Source: Buttiauxella gaviniae ATCC 51604
GTDB lineage: Bacteria > Pseudomonadota > Gammaproteobacteria > Enterobacterales > Enterobacteriaceae
DNA: 64,000 nucleotides
Reading direction: 5' to 3'
Assembly: GCF_001654835.1 (NCBI RefSeq)
Contig: NZ_LXEP01000006.1
Location: 49,037 to 113,036, forward strand
Positions 45,685-56,831 of the stretch are shown in pieces. The translations under genes were made by a program, and so were the position numbers. Within the stretch, counting starts at the first letter, position 1. Every line of letters starts with the position of its first letter. Below the pieces are notes generated by a model. The model saw only the letters and a program-made list of their open reading frames with translations. It was not told the DNA's origin and did not search any database.

Positions 45685-48048
45685 ATGAAAATTTTGAAGA
45701 CCTGGACACTGTTGAAGTCTGATGCCAACCACGTGGAATTGAGCGTGGATGGTAAGCACCGCCTGAACCTTTTTGTGCTGGAACAAGGCATGTTCCGCGT
45801 GCTGATTAAACGCGAAAACAAACTGGCGCTGAACCGTACATGGAGTATCGCACCAGAAAATGATGTGCCTTGGGAAGGGCGTAACCGTGAAAGCCTGGAA
45901 GGTTTTGCATTGCCGGGTTTCACCATGGAAGAACTCGGCGATACGCTTCGCATTAGCACCGATAATCTACGTGTGACTGTTCACCAGCCGCTGTGGCTGG
46001 AGTGGGAATATCTGGACCAGGCCGGCGAATGGCAATTTCTGGCAAGCGACCGACCAACCAGCGCTTATTTGCTCAACGCACATGGCGATGGCGTGGCGCA
46101 CTATCAGCGTCGCTATAAAGAAGAGCAGTATTACGGTTTAGGCGAAAAAGCGGGTCCACTTCAACGTACCGGTAAGCGTTATGAAATGCGCAACCTGGAT
46201 GCGATGGGCTATAACGCAGAGTCCACTGACCCGCTCTACAAACATATTCCGTTTACCATCACACGCCGCCCGGATGTCAGCTTCGGGATGTTTTACGACA
46301 ACCTGAGCAGTTGCTGGTTGGATCTGGGGAATGAGATCGACAACTATCATCTGCCCTATCGCCGCTGGCAGGCTGAATCTGGTGATGTGGATTACTACAT
46401 CTTCCTCGGCCCGCAAGTGCTGGATGTCACCAAAGCGTTTGTTCGCCTGACGGGTAAAACCCTGTTTAGCCCGAAATGGAGCCTCGGTTACAGCGGCTCC
46501 ACGATGCACTATACCGATGCACCCGATGCGCAAAACCAGCTAATGAGCTTTATCAAACTGTGCAACGAACATGCGATTCCATGCGATTCGTTCCAGTTGT
46601 CATCGGGTTATACCTCGATCAATAACAAGCGCTACGTGTTCAACTGGAACTACGACAAGGTTCCGCAGCCGAAAGTGATGAGCCAGTCGTTCCACGATGC
46701 CGGTATCAAACTGGCAGCGAATATTAAGCCTTGCCTGTTGCAGGATCACCCTCGTTACCAGGAAGTGGTTGAGCAAGGTCTGTTTATTAAGGATTCGGAG
46801 CTGGATAGCCCGGAACGTTCGATCTTCTGGGATGACGAAGGTTCGCATCTTGATTTCACCAATCCGGCAACGGTGAAATGGTGGCAGAACGGTGTCACCA
46901 CACAGTTGCTGGAAATGGGTATCGATTCTACCTGGAATGATAATAACGAATACGAAGTGTGGGATGGCGAAGCTCGCTGCCACGGTTTTGGTGAAGAGAT
47001 TGCGATCAAAAATATCCGCCCCGTGATGCCACTGCTGATGATGCGCGCCTCTTTGGAAGCACAGCAGAAGTTTGCTCCAGAAAAACGCCCATACTTGATC
47101 TCCCGTTCCGGTTGCGCTGGGATGCAACGTTACGTGCAGACCTGGAGCGGCGATAACCGCACCAACTGGAATACTCTGCGCTATAACACCCGCATGGGCG
47201 TGGGTATGAGCCTTTCTGGGTTGTACAACGTGGGGCACGATGTCGGCGGTTTCTCCGGTGACAAACCAGAGGCCGAACTGTTTGTACGCTGGGTTCAAAA
47301 CGGCGTGATGCATCCGCGTTTCACTATTCACTCGTGGAATGACGATAGCACCGTCAACGAACCGTGGATGTATGCATCGGTAACCCCGGCAATTCGTAGT
47401 GCTATCGAAACACGCTATCGCCTGTTGCCGTACTTCTACACGTTGCTGTGGCAGGCCCATGCCGACGACGAGCCGATGCTGCGCCCGACGTTTCTCGACC
47501 ACGAACACGACGCGAAAACCTTCGAAGAGTGTGACGACTTTATGCTGGGTCGCGATTTGCTGGTGGCAAGTGTGGTGGAAGAAGGCCTGCGTGAGCGCGA
47601 AGTCTGGCTGCCTGAAAATGGCGCGGGTTGGTACGACTATTACACCGGCCAATGGTATAGCGGTGGCCAGGCGATTGTTGTCGACGCGCCGCTGGAACGC
47701 CTGCCACTGCTGGTTCGCGCCGGAGCCGCACTGCCACATTCCGCGCGTATTACTCACGTGAAAGCGAGTGCTGACAATGTACGCGAGCTAAAAGTGTATC
47801 CGTTACAAGGCACTGGCGTTTCTCACGGTCGCCTGTTTGAAGATGACGGCGAGTCATGGGGTTATCAGCAAGGTAATGCGCTGTGGCTGAACTGGGAAAT
47901 TCGCTGTACGGCAGACGAGATCCGTGTGGAGTTCACCTGCAAAGGTGATTACATCCCAGCATGGAAAGAGATGGCGTTAACGCTACCGGCGGGTGAGAAG
48001 CGCCGCTTGATCGTTGATGGGAAAGAGCAGGATTTCTGGAAGATTTAA
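45685..48048 (+). CDS. GH31 alpha-glycosidase, cytoplasmic
   Basis: This 787-residue glycoside hydrolase of family 31 has no signal peptide and must act on an imported substrate. The N-terminal beta-sandwich contains YYGLGEKAGPLQRTGKRYEM. The barrel carries the nucleophile D419 in WNDNNE (family consensus WxDMNE) and the acid/base D490 in WSGDN, with the expected RSGCAGMQRY upstream. C-terminal beta domains follow. It is unlike E. coli YicI (alpha-xylosidase) in the active-site surroundings and closer to the alpha-glucosidase branch. The Met-to-Asn change in WNDNNE lies next to the nucleophile and may mark altered subsite recognition. It forms an operon with the MFS gene and is followed by a strong bidirectional terminator. 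The exact sugar is unknown. Confidence 0.88.
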   Translation: MKILKTWTLLKSDANHVELSVDGKHRLNLFVLEQGMFRVLIKRENKLALNRTWSIAPENDVPWEGRNRESLEGFALPGFTMEELGDTLRISTDNLRVTVHQPLWLEWEYLDQAGEWQFLASDRPTSAYLLNAHGDGVAHYQRRYKEEQYYGLGEKAGPLQRTGKRYEMRNLDAMGYNAESTDPLYKHIPFTITRRPDVSFGMFYDNLSSCWLDLGNEIDNYHLPYRRWQAESGDVDYYIFLGPQVLDVTKAFVRLTGKTLFSPKWSLGYSGSTMHYTDAPDAQNQLMSFIKLCNEHAIPCDSFQLSSGYTSINNKRYVFNWNYDKVPQPKVMSQSFHDAGIKLAANIKPCLLQDHPRYQEVVEQGLFIKDSELDSPERSIFWDDEGSHLDFTNPATVKWWQNGVTTQLLEMGIDSTWNDNNEYEVWDGEARCHGFGEEIAIKNIRPVMPLLMMRASLEAQQKFAPEKRPYLISRSGCAGMQRYVQTWSGDNRTNWNTLRYNTRMGVGMSLSGLYNVGHDVGGFSGDKPEAELFVRWVQNGVMHPRFTIHSWNDDSTVNEPWMYASVTPAIRSAIETRYRLLPYFYTLLWQAHADDEPMLRPTFLDHEHDAKTFEECDDFMLGRDLLVASVVEEGLREREVWLPENGAGWYDYYTGQWYSGGQAIVVDAPLERLPLLVRAGAALPHSARITHVKASADNVRELKVYPLQGTGVSHGRLFEDDGESWGYQQGNALWLNWEIRCTADEIRVEFTCKGDYIPAWKEMALTLPAGEKRRLIVDGKEQDFWKI

Positions 48049-48054
48049 GATATA

Positions 48055-48079
48055 AAAAAACCGCCGGAAGGCGGTTTTT
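48055..48079. terminator. Bidirectional terminator between the GH31 gene and ybiT
   Basis: AAAAAACCGCC-ggaa-GGCGGTTTTT (48055-48079) has A and T runs on both sides and so can end both convergent transcripts. Confidence 0.92.
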
Positions 48080-48097
48080 CATTGACGATCAATAACC

Positions 48098-49693
48098 TTA
48101 GTTATCGATACCTTTACTACGCAGGTAATCTTCGTAGCCACCGGTAAAGTCAATCAAGCGCTCTGGCGTAATCTCAATCACGCGGGTTGCCAGCGAGCTA
48201 ACAAATTCACGGTCATGAGAAACGAAGATCAGCGTGCCTGGGTACATTTCCAGCGCCATGTTCAGCGATTCAATGGATTCCATATCCAGGTGGTTTGTTG
48301 GTTCATCCATGACCAGAACGTTAGGACGTTCCATCATTAACTTACCAAACAACATGCGACCTTTTTCACCACCGGACAGCACCTTCGCAGGCTTTTTAAT
48401 ATCGTCCTGGCTGAACAATAGACGACCAAGAATGCTGCGCACCGCTTGCTCATCGTCACCTACTTGCATCCACTGGCTCATCCAGTCGAACACCGTCAGA
48501 TCATTTTCGAATTCGTATTCGTGATCCTGTGCGTAATAGCCGATTTGCACGTTCTCAGACCACTTCACAGTACCTGCATCTGGAGTCAGTTCAGAGACCA
48601 GAGTTTTAAGCAGAGTGGTTTTACCCACGCCGTTGGTACCCAGAATGGCGAGTTTCTCACCCACTTCCAGAAGCATGTTAACGTCTTTGAACAGCGGGCC
48701 GTTATCAAAGCCTTTAGCCAAACCTTCAACTTCAAGCGCATTACGGAACAGTTTCTTGTCCTGCTCGAAGCGAATGAACGGGTTCTGACGGCTGGATGCT
48801 TTAACTTCGTCCAGTTTGATTTTATCAATCTGGCGAGCACGAGAAGTTGCCTGGCGAGATTTAGAGGCGTTGGCGCTAAAGCGGCTAACGAAGGATTGCA
48901 GGTCAGCAATCTGCGCTTTTTTCTTCGCGTTATCAGACAACAGACGTTCACGCACTTGTGTTGCCGCTGTCATGTATTCGTCGTAGTTGCCTGGATAAAC
49001 ACGCAGTTCGCCGTAGTCCAGATCCGCCATGTGAGTACAAACCATGTTCAGGAAGTGACGGTCGTGCGAAATGATGATCATGGTGCTGTTACGTTCGTTG
49101 AGCACGGTTTCCAGCCAACGAATGGTGTCGATGTCCAGGTTGTTCGTCGGTTCATCAAGCAGCAGGATTTCTGGGTTTGAGAACAGTGCCTGCGCCAGCA
49201 ACACACGCAGTTTCCAGCCTGGAGCAACTTCGCTCATCGGGCCGTAATGTTGTTCTACAGGAATGCCTACACCTAACAGCAGTTCACCCGCGCGCGCTTC
49301 AGCGGTGTAACCGTCCATTTCGCCGTACAGGACTTCCAGATCGGCGACTTTGTAGCCGTCTTCTTCGCTCATCTCTGGTAACGCGTAAATACGGTCGCGC
49401 TCTTCTTTTACTTCCCAGAGTTCAGCGTGGCCCATGATTACCGTGTCGAGAACGGTGAATTTTTCAAAGGCAAATTGATCCTGACGCAACTTACCGAGGC
49501 GTTCGTTCGGATCAAGTGAAACGTTACCCAGCGTTGGCTCTAAATCGCCACCGAGGATTTTCATAAAGGTAGACTTGCCGCTACCGTTAGCGCCGATCAA
49601 GCCGTAACGGTTGCCGCCGCCAAATTTGACAGAAATATTTTCAAACAACGGCTTACTGCCGAACTGCATTGTGACGTTACTGGAAACTAGCAC
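48098..49693 (-). CDS. ybiT: YbiT, ABC-F ATPase
   Basis: This 531-residue soluble ABC-F protein has two ATPase domains and no membrane part; family members act on ribosomes. Walker A motifs are GANGSGKST and GTNGVGKTT. The inter-domain linker spans about 235-320 and is rich in Lys, Arg and Gln. The second signature is LSGGEKGRM, while the first is degenerate ([15 protein letters not shown]), as in E. coli YbiT. The start is GTG at 49693 behind AGGA, giving the conserved [17 protein letters not shown]. It is divergent from ldtB. Confidence 0.96.
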   Translation of the reverse strand: MLVSSNVTMQFGSKPLFENISVKFGGGNRYGLIGANGSGKSTFMKILGGDLEPTLGNVSLDPNERLGKLRQDQFAFEKFTVLDTVIMGHAELWEVKEERDRIYALPEMSEEDGYKVADLEVLYGEMDGYTAEARAGELLLGVGIPVEQHYGPMSEVAPGWKLRVLLAQALFSNPEILLLDEPTNNLDIDTIRWLETVLNERNSTMIIISHDRHFLNMVCTHMADLDYGELRVYPGNYDEYMTAATQVRERLLSDNAKKKAQIADLQSFVSRFSANASKSRQATSRARQIDKIKLDEVKASSRQNPFIRFEQDKKLFRNALEVEGLAKGFDNGPLFKDVNMLLEVGEKLAILGTNGVGKTTLLKTLVSELTPDAGTVKWSENVQIGYYAQDHEYEFENDLTVFDWMSQWMQVGDDEQAVRSILGRLLFSQDDIKKPAKVLSGGEKGRMLFGKLMMERPNVLVMDEPTNHLDMESIESLNMALEMYPGTLIFVSHDREFVSSLATRVIEITPERLIDFTGGYEDYLRSKGIDN

Positions 49694-49927
49694 AGAGATG
49701 TCCTGGTAAAAGAAGGTTTGTATTATGTGAGATCGGGCACATTATGCCATAACTCAACGTGCAGATCGCTCTGCTTGTGCGCTGGTGATAAAATAATCAA
49801 TGTGCAAAAAAGTGTGATTTAATCCACATCTGATTTCCCAGGCTGAGGGAATGCACATATAATGCGCGCTCAAATCGCTCCGTTTCTTCACTAACTAGCC
49901 TGCATGGCCATAAATACATTGCATAAC

Positions 49928-50848
49928 ATGAATATGAAACTACGCACAATTTTACTGGCATTTGTGGCTGTTGTGGCTTTTAGCAAAACAGCTTCTGCCG
50001 TGACCTATCCTCTGCCAACCGATGGCAGCCGTCTGATTGGTCAAAACCAGGTTGTCACAATTCCTGAAGGTAGCACCGCACCGCTGGAAGAATATGCAGC
50101 GCGTTACCAAATGGGTCTTTCCAACATGTTGGAAGCAAACCCAGGCGTTGACCCGTATTTGCCAAAACCAGGCACCATCCTGAACATTCCTCAGCAGCTC
50201 ATCCTGCCGGATACCGTTCATGAAGGCATTGTTATCAACAGTGCTGAAATGCGCCTCTACTATTACCCGGCGGGTACTAACACTGTAATCGTGTTGCCAA
50301 TCGGTATCGGCCAGTTGGGTAAAGACACCCCACTGAACTGGACGACCAAAGTAGAACGTAAGAAAGCAGGCCCAACATGGACGCCGACTGCAAAAATGCA
50401 TGCGGAATACATCGCGGCCGGTACTCCATTACCAGCCGTTGTTCCAGCTGGCCCAGACAACCCTATGGGTCTGTATGCATTGTACATTGGCCGCCTGTAT
50501 GCAATTCACGGTACTAACGCGAACTTTGGTATCGGCCTGCGTGTAAGCCACGGTTGTGTGCGTCTGCGTAATGAAGACATCAAGTTCCTGTTCGAAAAAG
50601 TGCCAGTCGGGACCCGTGTTCAGTTCATCAATGAACCAGTGAAAGCAACTGTTGAGCCTGATGGTTCGCGCTACATTGAAGTACACAACCCACTGTCTAC
50701 AACTGAAGAACAGTTCAACTCAACTGAGATCGTGCCAATCACGCTGAAAAGCAATGTGACTGCGATTACCGCTCAGCCTGATGTTGACAGCGCTGTTGTC
50801 GATCAAGCAGTTCTGGGCCGTTCCGGTATGCCGGTTCGCCTGAACTAA
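49928..50848 (+). CDS. ldtB: LdtB, L,D-transpeptidase attaching Braun's lipoprotein
   Basis: This 306-residue periplasmic enzyme joins Lpp to peptidoglycan diaminopimelate; it is also known as YbiS. It has a Sec signal ending at ASA (residue ~24), a LysM-like segment with [28 protein letters not shown], then the YkuD catalytic domain with [20 protein letters not shown], where C210 is the nucleophile. The start at 49928 gives the E. coli-like MNMKL; an upstream ATG at 49904 would add eight residues. A candidate -10 TATAAT lies at 49858-49863. A strong terminator follows. Confidence 0.96.
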   Translation: MNMKLRTILLAFVAVVAFSKTASAVTYPLPTDGSRLIGQNQVVTIPEGSTAPLEEYAARYQMGLSNMLEANPGVDPYLPKPGTILNIPQQLILPDTVHEGIVINSAEMRLYYYPAGTNTVIVLPIGIGQLGKDTPLNWTTKVERKKAGPTWTPTAKMHAEYIAAGTPLPAVVPAGPDNPMGLYALYIGRLYAIHGTNANFGIGLRVSHGCVRLRNEDIKFLFEKVPVGTRVQFINEPVKATVEPDGSRYIEVHNPLSTTEEQFNSTEIVPITLKSNVTAITAQPDVDSAVVDQAVLGRSGMPVRLN

Positions 50849-50863
50849 TCAAGCGTTTGAGTT

Positions 50864-50891
50864 AAAAAGCGACCTGCGGGTCGCTTTTTTT
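50864..50891 (+). terminator. Intrinsic terminator of ldtB
   Basis: AGCGACC (50868-50874), loop TGCG, GGTCGCT (50879-50885), then a run of T to 50891. Confidence 0.93.
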
Positions 50892-51043
50892 ATGCCTGCA
50901 AAACATGGTGCTGTGAGATTGCCCAAAACATTCTGGAAAGTTCCTTCGAGGAATATTTGGTATGCTCATAATTCATGATGTGATCGGTAGCACATTTTAA
51001 GCTTTAATTGTATGATGAATGCGTTTATTAAAGGGTAATCACC

Positions 51044-51445
51044 ATGCGTAACTTGCTCACCGTAATTTGGCAGTACCTGCGGTCTTTTATATTAATTTAC
51101 ATATGTTTATATGCAGGCATTGCTATCTCTTCGCTGCTACCAATCACCATTCCCGGCAGTATTATTGGCATGTTAATTCTGTTTGTTTTGCTGTCTCTGC
51201 AAATCCTGCCAGCCAAGTGGGTTAAGCCAAGCTGCCATCTGCTGATTCGTTATATGGCGCTTCTCTTTGTACCGATTGGCGTAGGCGTTATGCAGTATGT
51301 CGATGTGATTAAACAGCAATTCGGCCCGGTGGTGGTTTCCTGTTTTATCAGTACCTTAGTGGTATTAGTCATCGTGAGCTGGAGTTCTCATTTAGTGCAC
51401 GGCGAACGTAAAGTTGTGGGTGAAAGTGAGGGCGAAACAAAATGA
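51044..51445 (+). CDS. yohJ: YohJ, LrgA/CidA-type membrane protein
   Basis: This 133-residue, four-helix inner-membrane protein ([38 protein letters not shown]) of the CidA/LrgA holin-like family matches E. coli YohJ along its full length. It overlaps yohK by ATGA. Relatives have been linked to export of peptidoglycan hydrolases and, in other bacteria, to pyruvate transport; the role in enterics is unsettled. This is the first gene of the block that corresponds to E. coli 48 min. Confidence 0.94.
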   Translation: MRNLLTVIWQYLRSFILIYICLYAGIAISSLLPITIPGSIIGMLILFVLLSLQILPAKWVKPSCHLLIRYMALLFVPIGVGVMQYVDVIKQQFGPVVVSCFISTLVVLVIVSWSSHLVHGERKVVGESEGETK

Positions 51446-52137
51446 TGCATCATATCTGGTGGTCTTTACCTTTAACGGTGGTGACTTTCTTTCTCGCCCG
51501 CCAAATCGGAATGCGTTATAAGTCGCCGCTGCTGAACCCGTTACTGGTTTCGATGATTGTTATCATCCCTATTCTGGTATTTACCGGCACGCCTTATGAT
51601 CACTATTTTGCCGGCAGTAAAGTGCTCAACGATTTGCTGCAACCGGCTGTAGTTGCCCTCGCGTTCCCACTGTATGAACAGCTTCACCAGATTCGTGCGC
51701 GCTGGAAATCCATTATCACCATCTGTTTTATTGGCAGCATGGTGGCGATGATTACCGGTACATCCGTTGCATTATTAATGGGTGCCACACCGCAAATCGC
51801 AGCGTCAATCTTACCTAAGTCTGTCACAACACCTATTGCCATGGCTGTTGGCGGCAGTATCGGCGGCATCCCAGCAATTAGCGCCGTATGCGTGATTTTC
51901 GTGGGGATTTTGGGCGCGGTATTCGGTCATAGTATTTTGAATCTAATGGGTATTAAAACCAAAGCGTCTCGCGGTTTATCGATGGGTGCGGCCTCCCACG
52001 CGCTGGGTACCGCACGTTGCGCTGAGATGGATTTCCAGGAAGGTGCATTTAGCTCACTGGCGTTGGTAATTTGCGGCATCATCACTTCCCTGGTTGCTCC
52101 GTTCTTATTCCCGGTGATTTTGGCTGTGTTTGGTTAA
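51442..52137 (+). CDS. yohK: YohK, LrgB/CidB-type membrane protein
   Basis: This 231-residue polytopic LrgB-family partner of YohJ is close to E. coli YohK ([37 protein letters not shown] and [15 protein letters not shown]). Overlapping start and stop codons with yohJ suggest a two-component membrane complex. About 115 bases of promoter region, with CRP-like sequence, separate it from cdd. Confidence 0.94.
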   Translation: MMHHIWWSLPLTVVTFFLARQIGMRYKSPLLNPLLVSMIVIIPILVFTGTPYDHYFAGSKVLNDLLQPAVVALAFPLYEQLHQIRARWKSIITICFIGSMVAMITGTSVALLMGATPQIAASILPKSVTTPIAMAVGGSIGGIPAISAVCVIFVGILGAVFGHSILNLMGIKTKASRGLSMGAASHALGTARCAEMDFQEGAFSSLALVICGIITSLVAPFLFPVILAVFG

Positions 52138-52191
52138 AACTTGCGAGAGATCGCGCAATTTTGTTCTTTATTTCATATGTTGCATTTGTAA

Positions 52192-52207
52192 TTAGATAAA
52201 GATCACA
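52192..52207 (+). promoter_or_regulatory. Candidate CRP site ahead of cdd
   Basis: TTAGA-TAAAGA-TCACA has one perfect CRP half (TCACA) and one 3-of-5 half at the correct 6-base spacing, some 60 bases before the cdd ATG. E. coli cdd is controlled by CRP and CytR, which supports the idea; the site itself is weak. Confidence 0.45.
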
Positions 52208-52267
52208 TATAAAGCCCATACAGACCCGTAAACTGCGGTTCAATTACTTGTTATGAGGCTACTACTT

Positions 52268-53152
52268 ATGCGCTCACGTTTTCAGGCTGCTCTCGCACAG
52301 CTCCCGGCTTCTTTGCAAGCCGCTTTGCAACCCTTGATTGCTGACTCTCACTTCCCGGCAATGTTTAGTGCAACGGAAGTAGATTCACTGAAAGCCCAGA
52401 CCGGCCTTGATGACGATGCACTGGCATTCGCTTTGCTGCCGCTTGCAGCCGCCTGTGCTCGTGCTGATTTATCTCAATTCTATGTTGGTGCAGTGGCTCG
52501 TGGCGTAAGCGGTAATCTCTATTTTGGCGGCAATATGGAGTTTCTTGGTTCCACCATGCAGCAGACCGTTCATGCCGAGCAAAGCGCGATTACCCATGCG
52601 TGGATGCGCGGGGAGAAAGCCCTTGCTGCAATTACCGTCAACTACACGCCTTGTGGGCACTGCCGCCAGTTTATGAATGAACTGAACAGCGGCGTGGCAC
52701 TGCGCATTAACCTTCCAGGTCGTAAGCCTGCAACCCTCGGCGACTATTTGCCTGATGCCTTTGGCCCTCGCGATTTAGAAATCAAAACATTACTGCTTGA
52801 TGCAATGGACCACGGCTTTGCACTGCACGGTGATGAACTAAGTCAGGCGGCTATTGCAGCGGCAAACCGCAGCCATGCGCCATACAGTAACGCGCCTTCT
52901 GGTGTGGCACTGGAAATGCGCGATGGAACGATTTTCAAAGGAAGTTATGCTGAGAACGCAGCATTCAACCCTTCCCTGCCTCCGCTACAAGCTGCATTGA
53001 ATCTGCTTAGCCTCTCAGGCTATGACTACAATGAAATTCAACGAGCGATCCTTGCAGAGAAAGCTGATGCGCCATTGACGCAATGGGATGCCACGGCCGC
53101 GACCCTGAAAGCTTTGGGTTGCCTGAATATCGACCGCGCACTTCTGAGCTAA
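52268..53152 (+). CDS. cdd: Cytidine deaminase
   Basis: This 294-residue enzyme deaminates cytidine and deoxycytidine in pyrimidine salvage. The catalytic zinc site is formed by HAEQS (the Glu is the proton shuttle) and PCGHC. It has the duplicated two-domain form typical of E. coli Cdd, in which only the first domain is active. I start at the ATG at 52268, behind GAGGCT. A 10-base-pair hairpin after the stop probably ends the transcript. Confidence 0.96.
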   Translation: MRSRFQAALAQLPASLQAALQPLIADSHFPAMFSATEVDSLKAQTGLDDDALAFALLPLAAACARADLSQFYVGAVARGVSGNLYFGGNMEFLGSTMQQTVHAEQSAITHAWMRGEKALAAITVNYTPCGHCRQFMNELNSGVALRINLPGRKPATLGDYLPDAFGPRDLEIKTLLLDAMDHGFALHGDELSQAAIAAANRSHAPYSNAPSGVALEMRDGTIFKGSYAENAAFNPSLPPLQAALNLLSLSGYDYNEIQRAILAEKADAPLTQWDATAATLKALGCLNIDRALLS

Positions 53153-53159
53153 AACTCAC

Positions 53160-53196
53160 AGAACGGGCGTAAATGCGCCCGTTCTGGCGAATTTTA
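53160..53196 (+). terminator. Hairpin after cdd
   Basis: AGAACGGGCG (53160-53169) pairs with CGCCCGTTCT (53176-53185); a short T tract follows about 8 bases later. Confidence 0.65.
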
Positions 53197-53253
53197 ATTC
53201 AACCAACTCCACGAATCTTGCTCTTAACCACCAGGTAAAGTAGCCTTGAATAA

Positions 53254-54003
<750 letters not shown>

Positions 54004-54019
54004 AGGCAGGCAAAGTCCA

Positions 54020-54052
54020 TAAAAAAACCCGCACATAGCTTGCTGTGCGGGT
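54020..54052 (-). terminator. Terminator of the mgl operon
   Basis: ACCCGCACA (54027-54035) pairs with TGTGCGGGT (54044-54052). On the minus strand the stem is followed by seven T, so it ends mglBAC transcription. Confidence 0.9.
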
Positions 54053-54071
54053 CTTGGTAAAACAATGAATA

Positions 54072-55082
54072 TTACTTCTTACGAGCGTACTTCAGGGAGT
54101 CCAGGGCTACTGCGAAGATAATAATCGCGCCTTTGATAATGTACTGCCAGTAAGGGTTCACGCCGATATAAGTCAGACCGTAGTTGATGACCGTAAAGAT
54201 GATTACACCGGTCACTACGCCTACAACCGTACCTACGCCACCGCTGAATGACACGCCGCCTACCACGCACGCCGCAATCGCATCGAGTTCGTACATAAAG
54301 CCGAGGTTGTTGGTTGCAGAACCGATACGACCTGCTTCTAACATCCCACCGAAGGCGTAGAACACACCTGACAGCGCATAAATCATGATCAGGTTCAGTG
54401 CAACGTTAACGCCTGAAACTTTAGCCGCTTCCGGGTTACCACCGATGGCGAAGATGTTCTTACCAAAGCGAGTTTTGTTCCACAGCACCCATACGAACAT
54501 CACAGCAAATAGCGCATAGAACGTAATGTAGGATAGCCGGAAACTACCTAACGCAATAAAGCCCTGCGTAAATGTCGAGAAATGCGACTCAAAACCAGAA
54601 ACCGGCGATGCTCCGACAAAGTCGTAATACAGGGAGTTAATACCGTAAACGATAATCATGGTACCCAAAGTGGTGATAAACGGCGTCACGTTCAGGTAGG
54701 CGATGATAATTCCGTTCACCAGACCAATGACTGCACCGATAGAGCACACGATAAGCAGTACCACCGGGATAGGCAGGCTGTGCATCTCAGGAAAAACTTT
54801 ATTGACGTTATCCATTGATTGCAGAAGTGTAGCCGCGATTACCGCCGCAAGACCCACCTGACGACCAGCAGAAAGGTCAGTACCCTGGGTCACAATCAGC
54901 CCCGCCACACCCAATGCAATAATAATACGCACCGAGGATTGGGTCAGGATGTTACTTAAGTTGAGTAAACTTAAAAACGTCGGATCCTGGAAAATAATAA
55001 TTGCCAGTAGCACCAGCAAAACGACATAAATGCCGCCTTCTTTCAGATAAGTTAGAAAACTTTTCTTATTTAACGCACTCAT
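54072..55082 (-). CDS. mglC: MglC, galactose/methyl-galactoside permease
   Basis: This 336-residue inner-membrane permease of the CUT2 ABC class (BPD_transp_2) is the same length as E. coli MglC and nearly identical in many stretches (GTDLSAGRQVGLAAV, GGNPEAAKVSGVNV, AIAACVVGGVSFSGGVGTV). It forms the channel of the galactose importer. The start at 55082 gives MSALNKKSFLTYL. It is last of the mglBAC operon. Confidence 0.97.
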   Translation of the reverse strand: MSALNKKSFLTYLKEGGIYVVLLVLLAIIIFQDPTFLSLLNLSNILTQSSVRIIIALGVAGLIVTQGTDLSAGRQVGLAAVIAATLLQSMDNVNKVFPEMHSLPIPVVLLIVCSIGAVIGLVNGIIIAYLNVTPFITTLGTMIIVYGINSLYYDFVGASPVSGFESHFSTFTQGFIALGSFRLSYITFYALFAVMFVWVLWNKTRFGKNIFAIGGNPEAAKVSGVNVALNLIMIYALSGVFYAFGGMLEAGRIGSATNNLGFMYELDAIAACVVGGVSFSGGVGTVVGVVTGVIIFTVINYGLTYIGVNPYWQYIIKGAIIIFAVALDSLKYARKK

Positions 55083-55102
55083 TTTCAATAGCCCCTAAAT
55101 TA

Positions 55103-56623
55103 TCAAAGATGCACTGACGCAAGACGTAAGATTTCGTTCTGCGTGGTTGTTTTAGTGTCTACAATTCCGGCAACAAGACCATTGCTCATCACCAGAATAC
55201 GGTCTGTAATCCCTAACAACTCCGGCATTTCGGACGAAATAATAATGATTCCTTTCCCTTTCTTAGCAAGTTCAGCAATCAGCTGATAAATTTCGAACTT
55301 AGCACCAACATCGATCCCGCGAGTTGGCTCATCCAGCATTAAGATCTCAGGTTGTGTTAACAACCAACGCCCGATAATAACTTTCTGTTGGTTACCACCA
55401 GATAGCGAACCAATAGAAGTACGATGACCAGGTGTTTTTACACGCATTGAGTCAATTACCCATTGGGTATCACTTTTCATGCGTGAATTATCTAATAAAC
55501 CAACTTTATTTTTATAATTGCGAATATTAGAAATCAGCGAGTTAAAACCAATATCCAGATAGGCGTAAATCCCTGTTGAGCGACGCTCTTCAGTTACTAA
55601 CGCAAAGCCATGGTTAATCGCTTCATTGGCCGAATGATTATTAATTTTTTTACCGTGCAGGTTAATGGTTCCGGCAGATTTTTCGCGGATACCAAATAAC
55701 GTTTCAACGATATCAGTACGCTTCGCACCGACCAGTCCGGCAATACCGAGAATTTCCCCTTTATGCAAATCAAAGGAGACGTCACGAATTGAAGGCTGAC
55801 GCAACGAAGTCAAATTACGCACTTCCAAAATCACGTCACCCGGCACGTTCTCTTTTGTCGGGAAGCGTTGGTTCAGAGAGCGCCCTACCATCATGGAGAT
55901 GATTTTGTCCATATCCAGCCCTTCTAATGGCTGGGTGGCAATCCATTGTCCATCACGCAAGATGGTTATCTCATCACACAGTTGGAAGATCTCTTCCATT
56001 TTGTGAGAAATATAAACAATGCCGCAGCCACGTTCTTTTAATTTACGAATGATTTTGAAAAGGTGGTTAACTTCCTTTTCTGTCAGTGAGGATGTTGGCT
56101 CATCCATAATGACAATTTTGGCATTGTAAGAGAACGCTTTAGCGATTTCGATCATCTGCATTTGTGATACTGACAACGTACCAACGCGGGCGCGCGGGTC
56201 AATATCAATATCCAGCTCATCGAAGATATGTTTGGTATCACGGTACATTTTGTCTTGGTCGACAAACATACCTTTGGTTGGGTAACGACCCAGCCACATG
56301 TTATCCATTACGGTACGTTGTAATACCAGGTTAAGTTCCTGGTGCACCATGGAAATACCATTTTCCAGCGCTTCTTTAGTGCTGGAAAAATTAACTTCAT
56401 TTCCCTGAAAAAGGATGCTGCCGGAATCTTTGGCATAGATTCCAAAAAGACATTTTAATAACGTTGATTTACCAGCCCCGTTTTCACCCATTAATGCGTG
56501 AATAGAATGAGGACGGACTTTTAAATTAACATTATCCAGTGCCTTAACGCCGGGGAATGATTTATTAATGTTGGTCATTTCCAACAAATATTCCGACGAC
56601 TGATTTGTATTATTGTCGACCAT
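55103..56623 (-). CDS. mglA: MglA, galactose/methyl-galactoside importer ATPase
   Basis: This 506-residue ATPase has two fused ABC domains: Walker [10 protein letters not shown] in the first half, a degenerate GLVGAKRT in the second, and signatures LSVSQMQ and LSGGNQQK. This is the standard CUT2 sugar ATPase pattern. I start at the ATG at 56623, which aligns with E. coli. An ERIC element ends 17 bases upstream, so the ribosome-site region lies right beside the repeat; it may affect the MglB:MglA ratio. Confidence 0.97.
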   Translation of the reverse strand: MVDNNTNQSSEYLLEMTNINKSFPGVKALDNVNLKVRPHSIHALMGENGAGKSTLLKCLFGIYAKDSGSILFQGNEVNFSSTKEALENGISMVHQELNLVLQRTVMDNMWLGRYPTKGMFVDQDKMYRDTKHIFDELDIDIDPRARVGTLSVSQMQMIEIAKAFSYNAKIVIMDEPTSSLTEKEVNHLFKIIRKLKERGCGIVYISHKMEEIFQLCDEITILRDGQWIATQPLEGLDMDKIISMMVGRSLNQRFPTKENVPGDVILEVRNLTSLRQPSIRDVSFDLHKGEILGIAGLVGAKRTDIVETLFGIREKSAGTINLHGKKINNHSANEAINHGFALVTEERRSTGIYAYLDIGFNSLISNIRNYKNKVGLLDNSRMKSDTQWVIDSMRVKTPGHRTSIGSLSGGNQQKVIIGRWLLTQPEILMLDEPTRGIDVGAKFEIYQLIAELAKKGKGIIIISSEMPELLGITDRILVMSNGLVAGIVDTKTTTQNEILRLASVHL

Positions 56624-56639
56624 AATTATACCTGGTTCC

Positions 56640-56765
56640 ATACTCTTCATCTTTCAAGCCGCAGGGGTGTTGGCTGCACTCACTTACCCCAGTCACTTAC
56701 TTTATGTAAGCTCCTGGGGATAAGCTCCCTGGCCGCCTACCTGCAACTCGAAATCTGAAGAGTAT
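56640..56765 (-). repeat. ERIC element inside the mgl operon, between mglB and mglA
   Basis: This 126-base ERIC is on the minus strand, bounded by ATACTCTTC and GAAGAGTAT. It contains ATGTAAGCTCCTGGGGATAA and the AGTCACTT stretch. It fills most of the 208-base gap between mglB and mglA and is transcribed with them. Confidence 0.95.
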
Positions 56766-56831
56766 CCTAATTCGACTGAGTATCAGGTTTGATACCGAGC
56801 GCAAATCTGCGCCCGGCAATCACGGTATGAC

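Noticed and set aside
46600..47757. 385-residue open frame on the minus strand inside the GH31 gene
   Set aside because: It is fully antisense to a gene with intact catalytic motifs, is low in hydrophobic pattern and rich in His/Arg, and has no family features; it is a codon-bias shadow.
54711..54724. TTCCGTTCACC-like string in mglC, resembling the repeat ends
   Set aside because: It encodes conserved MglC residues (reverse strand VNGIIIAY region) and lacks the inner arm; a chance match.
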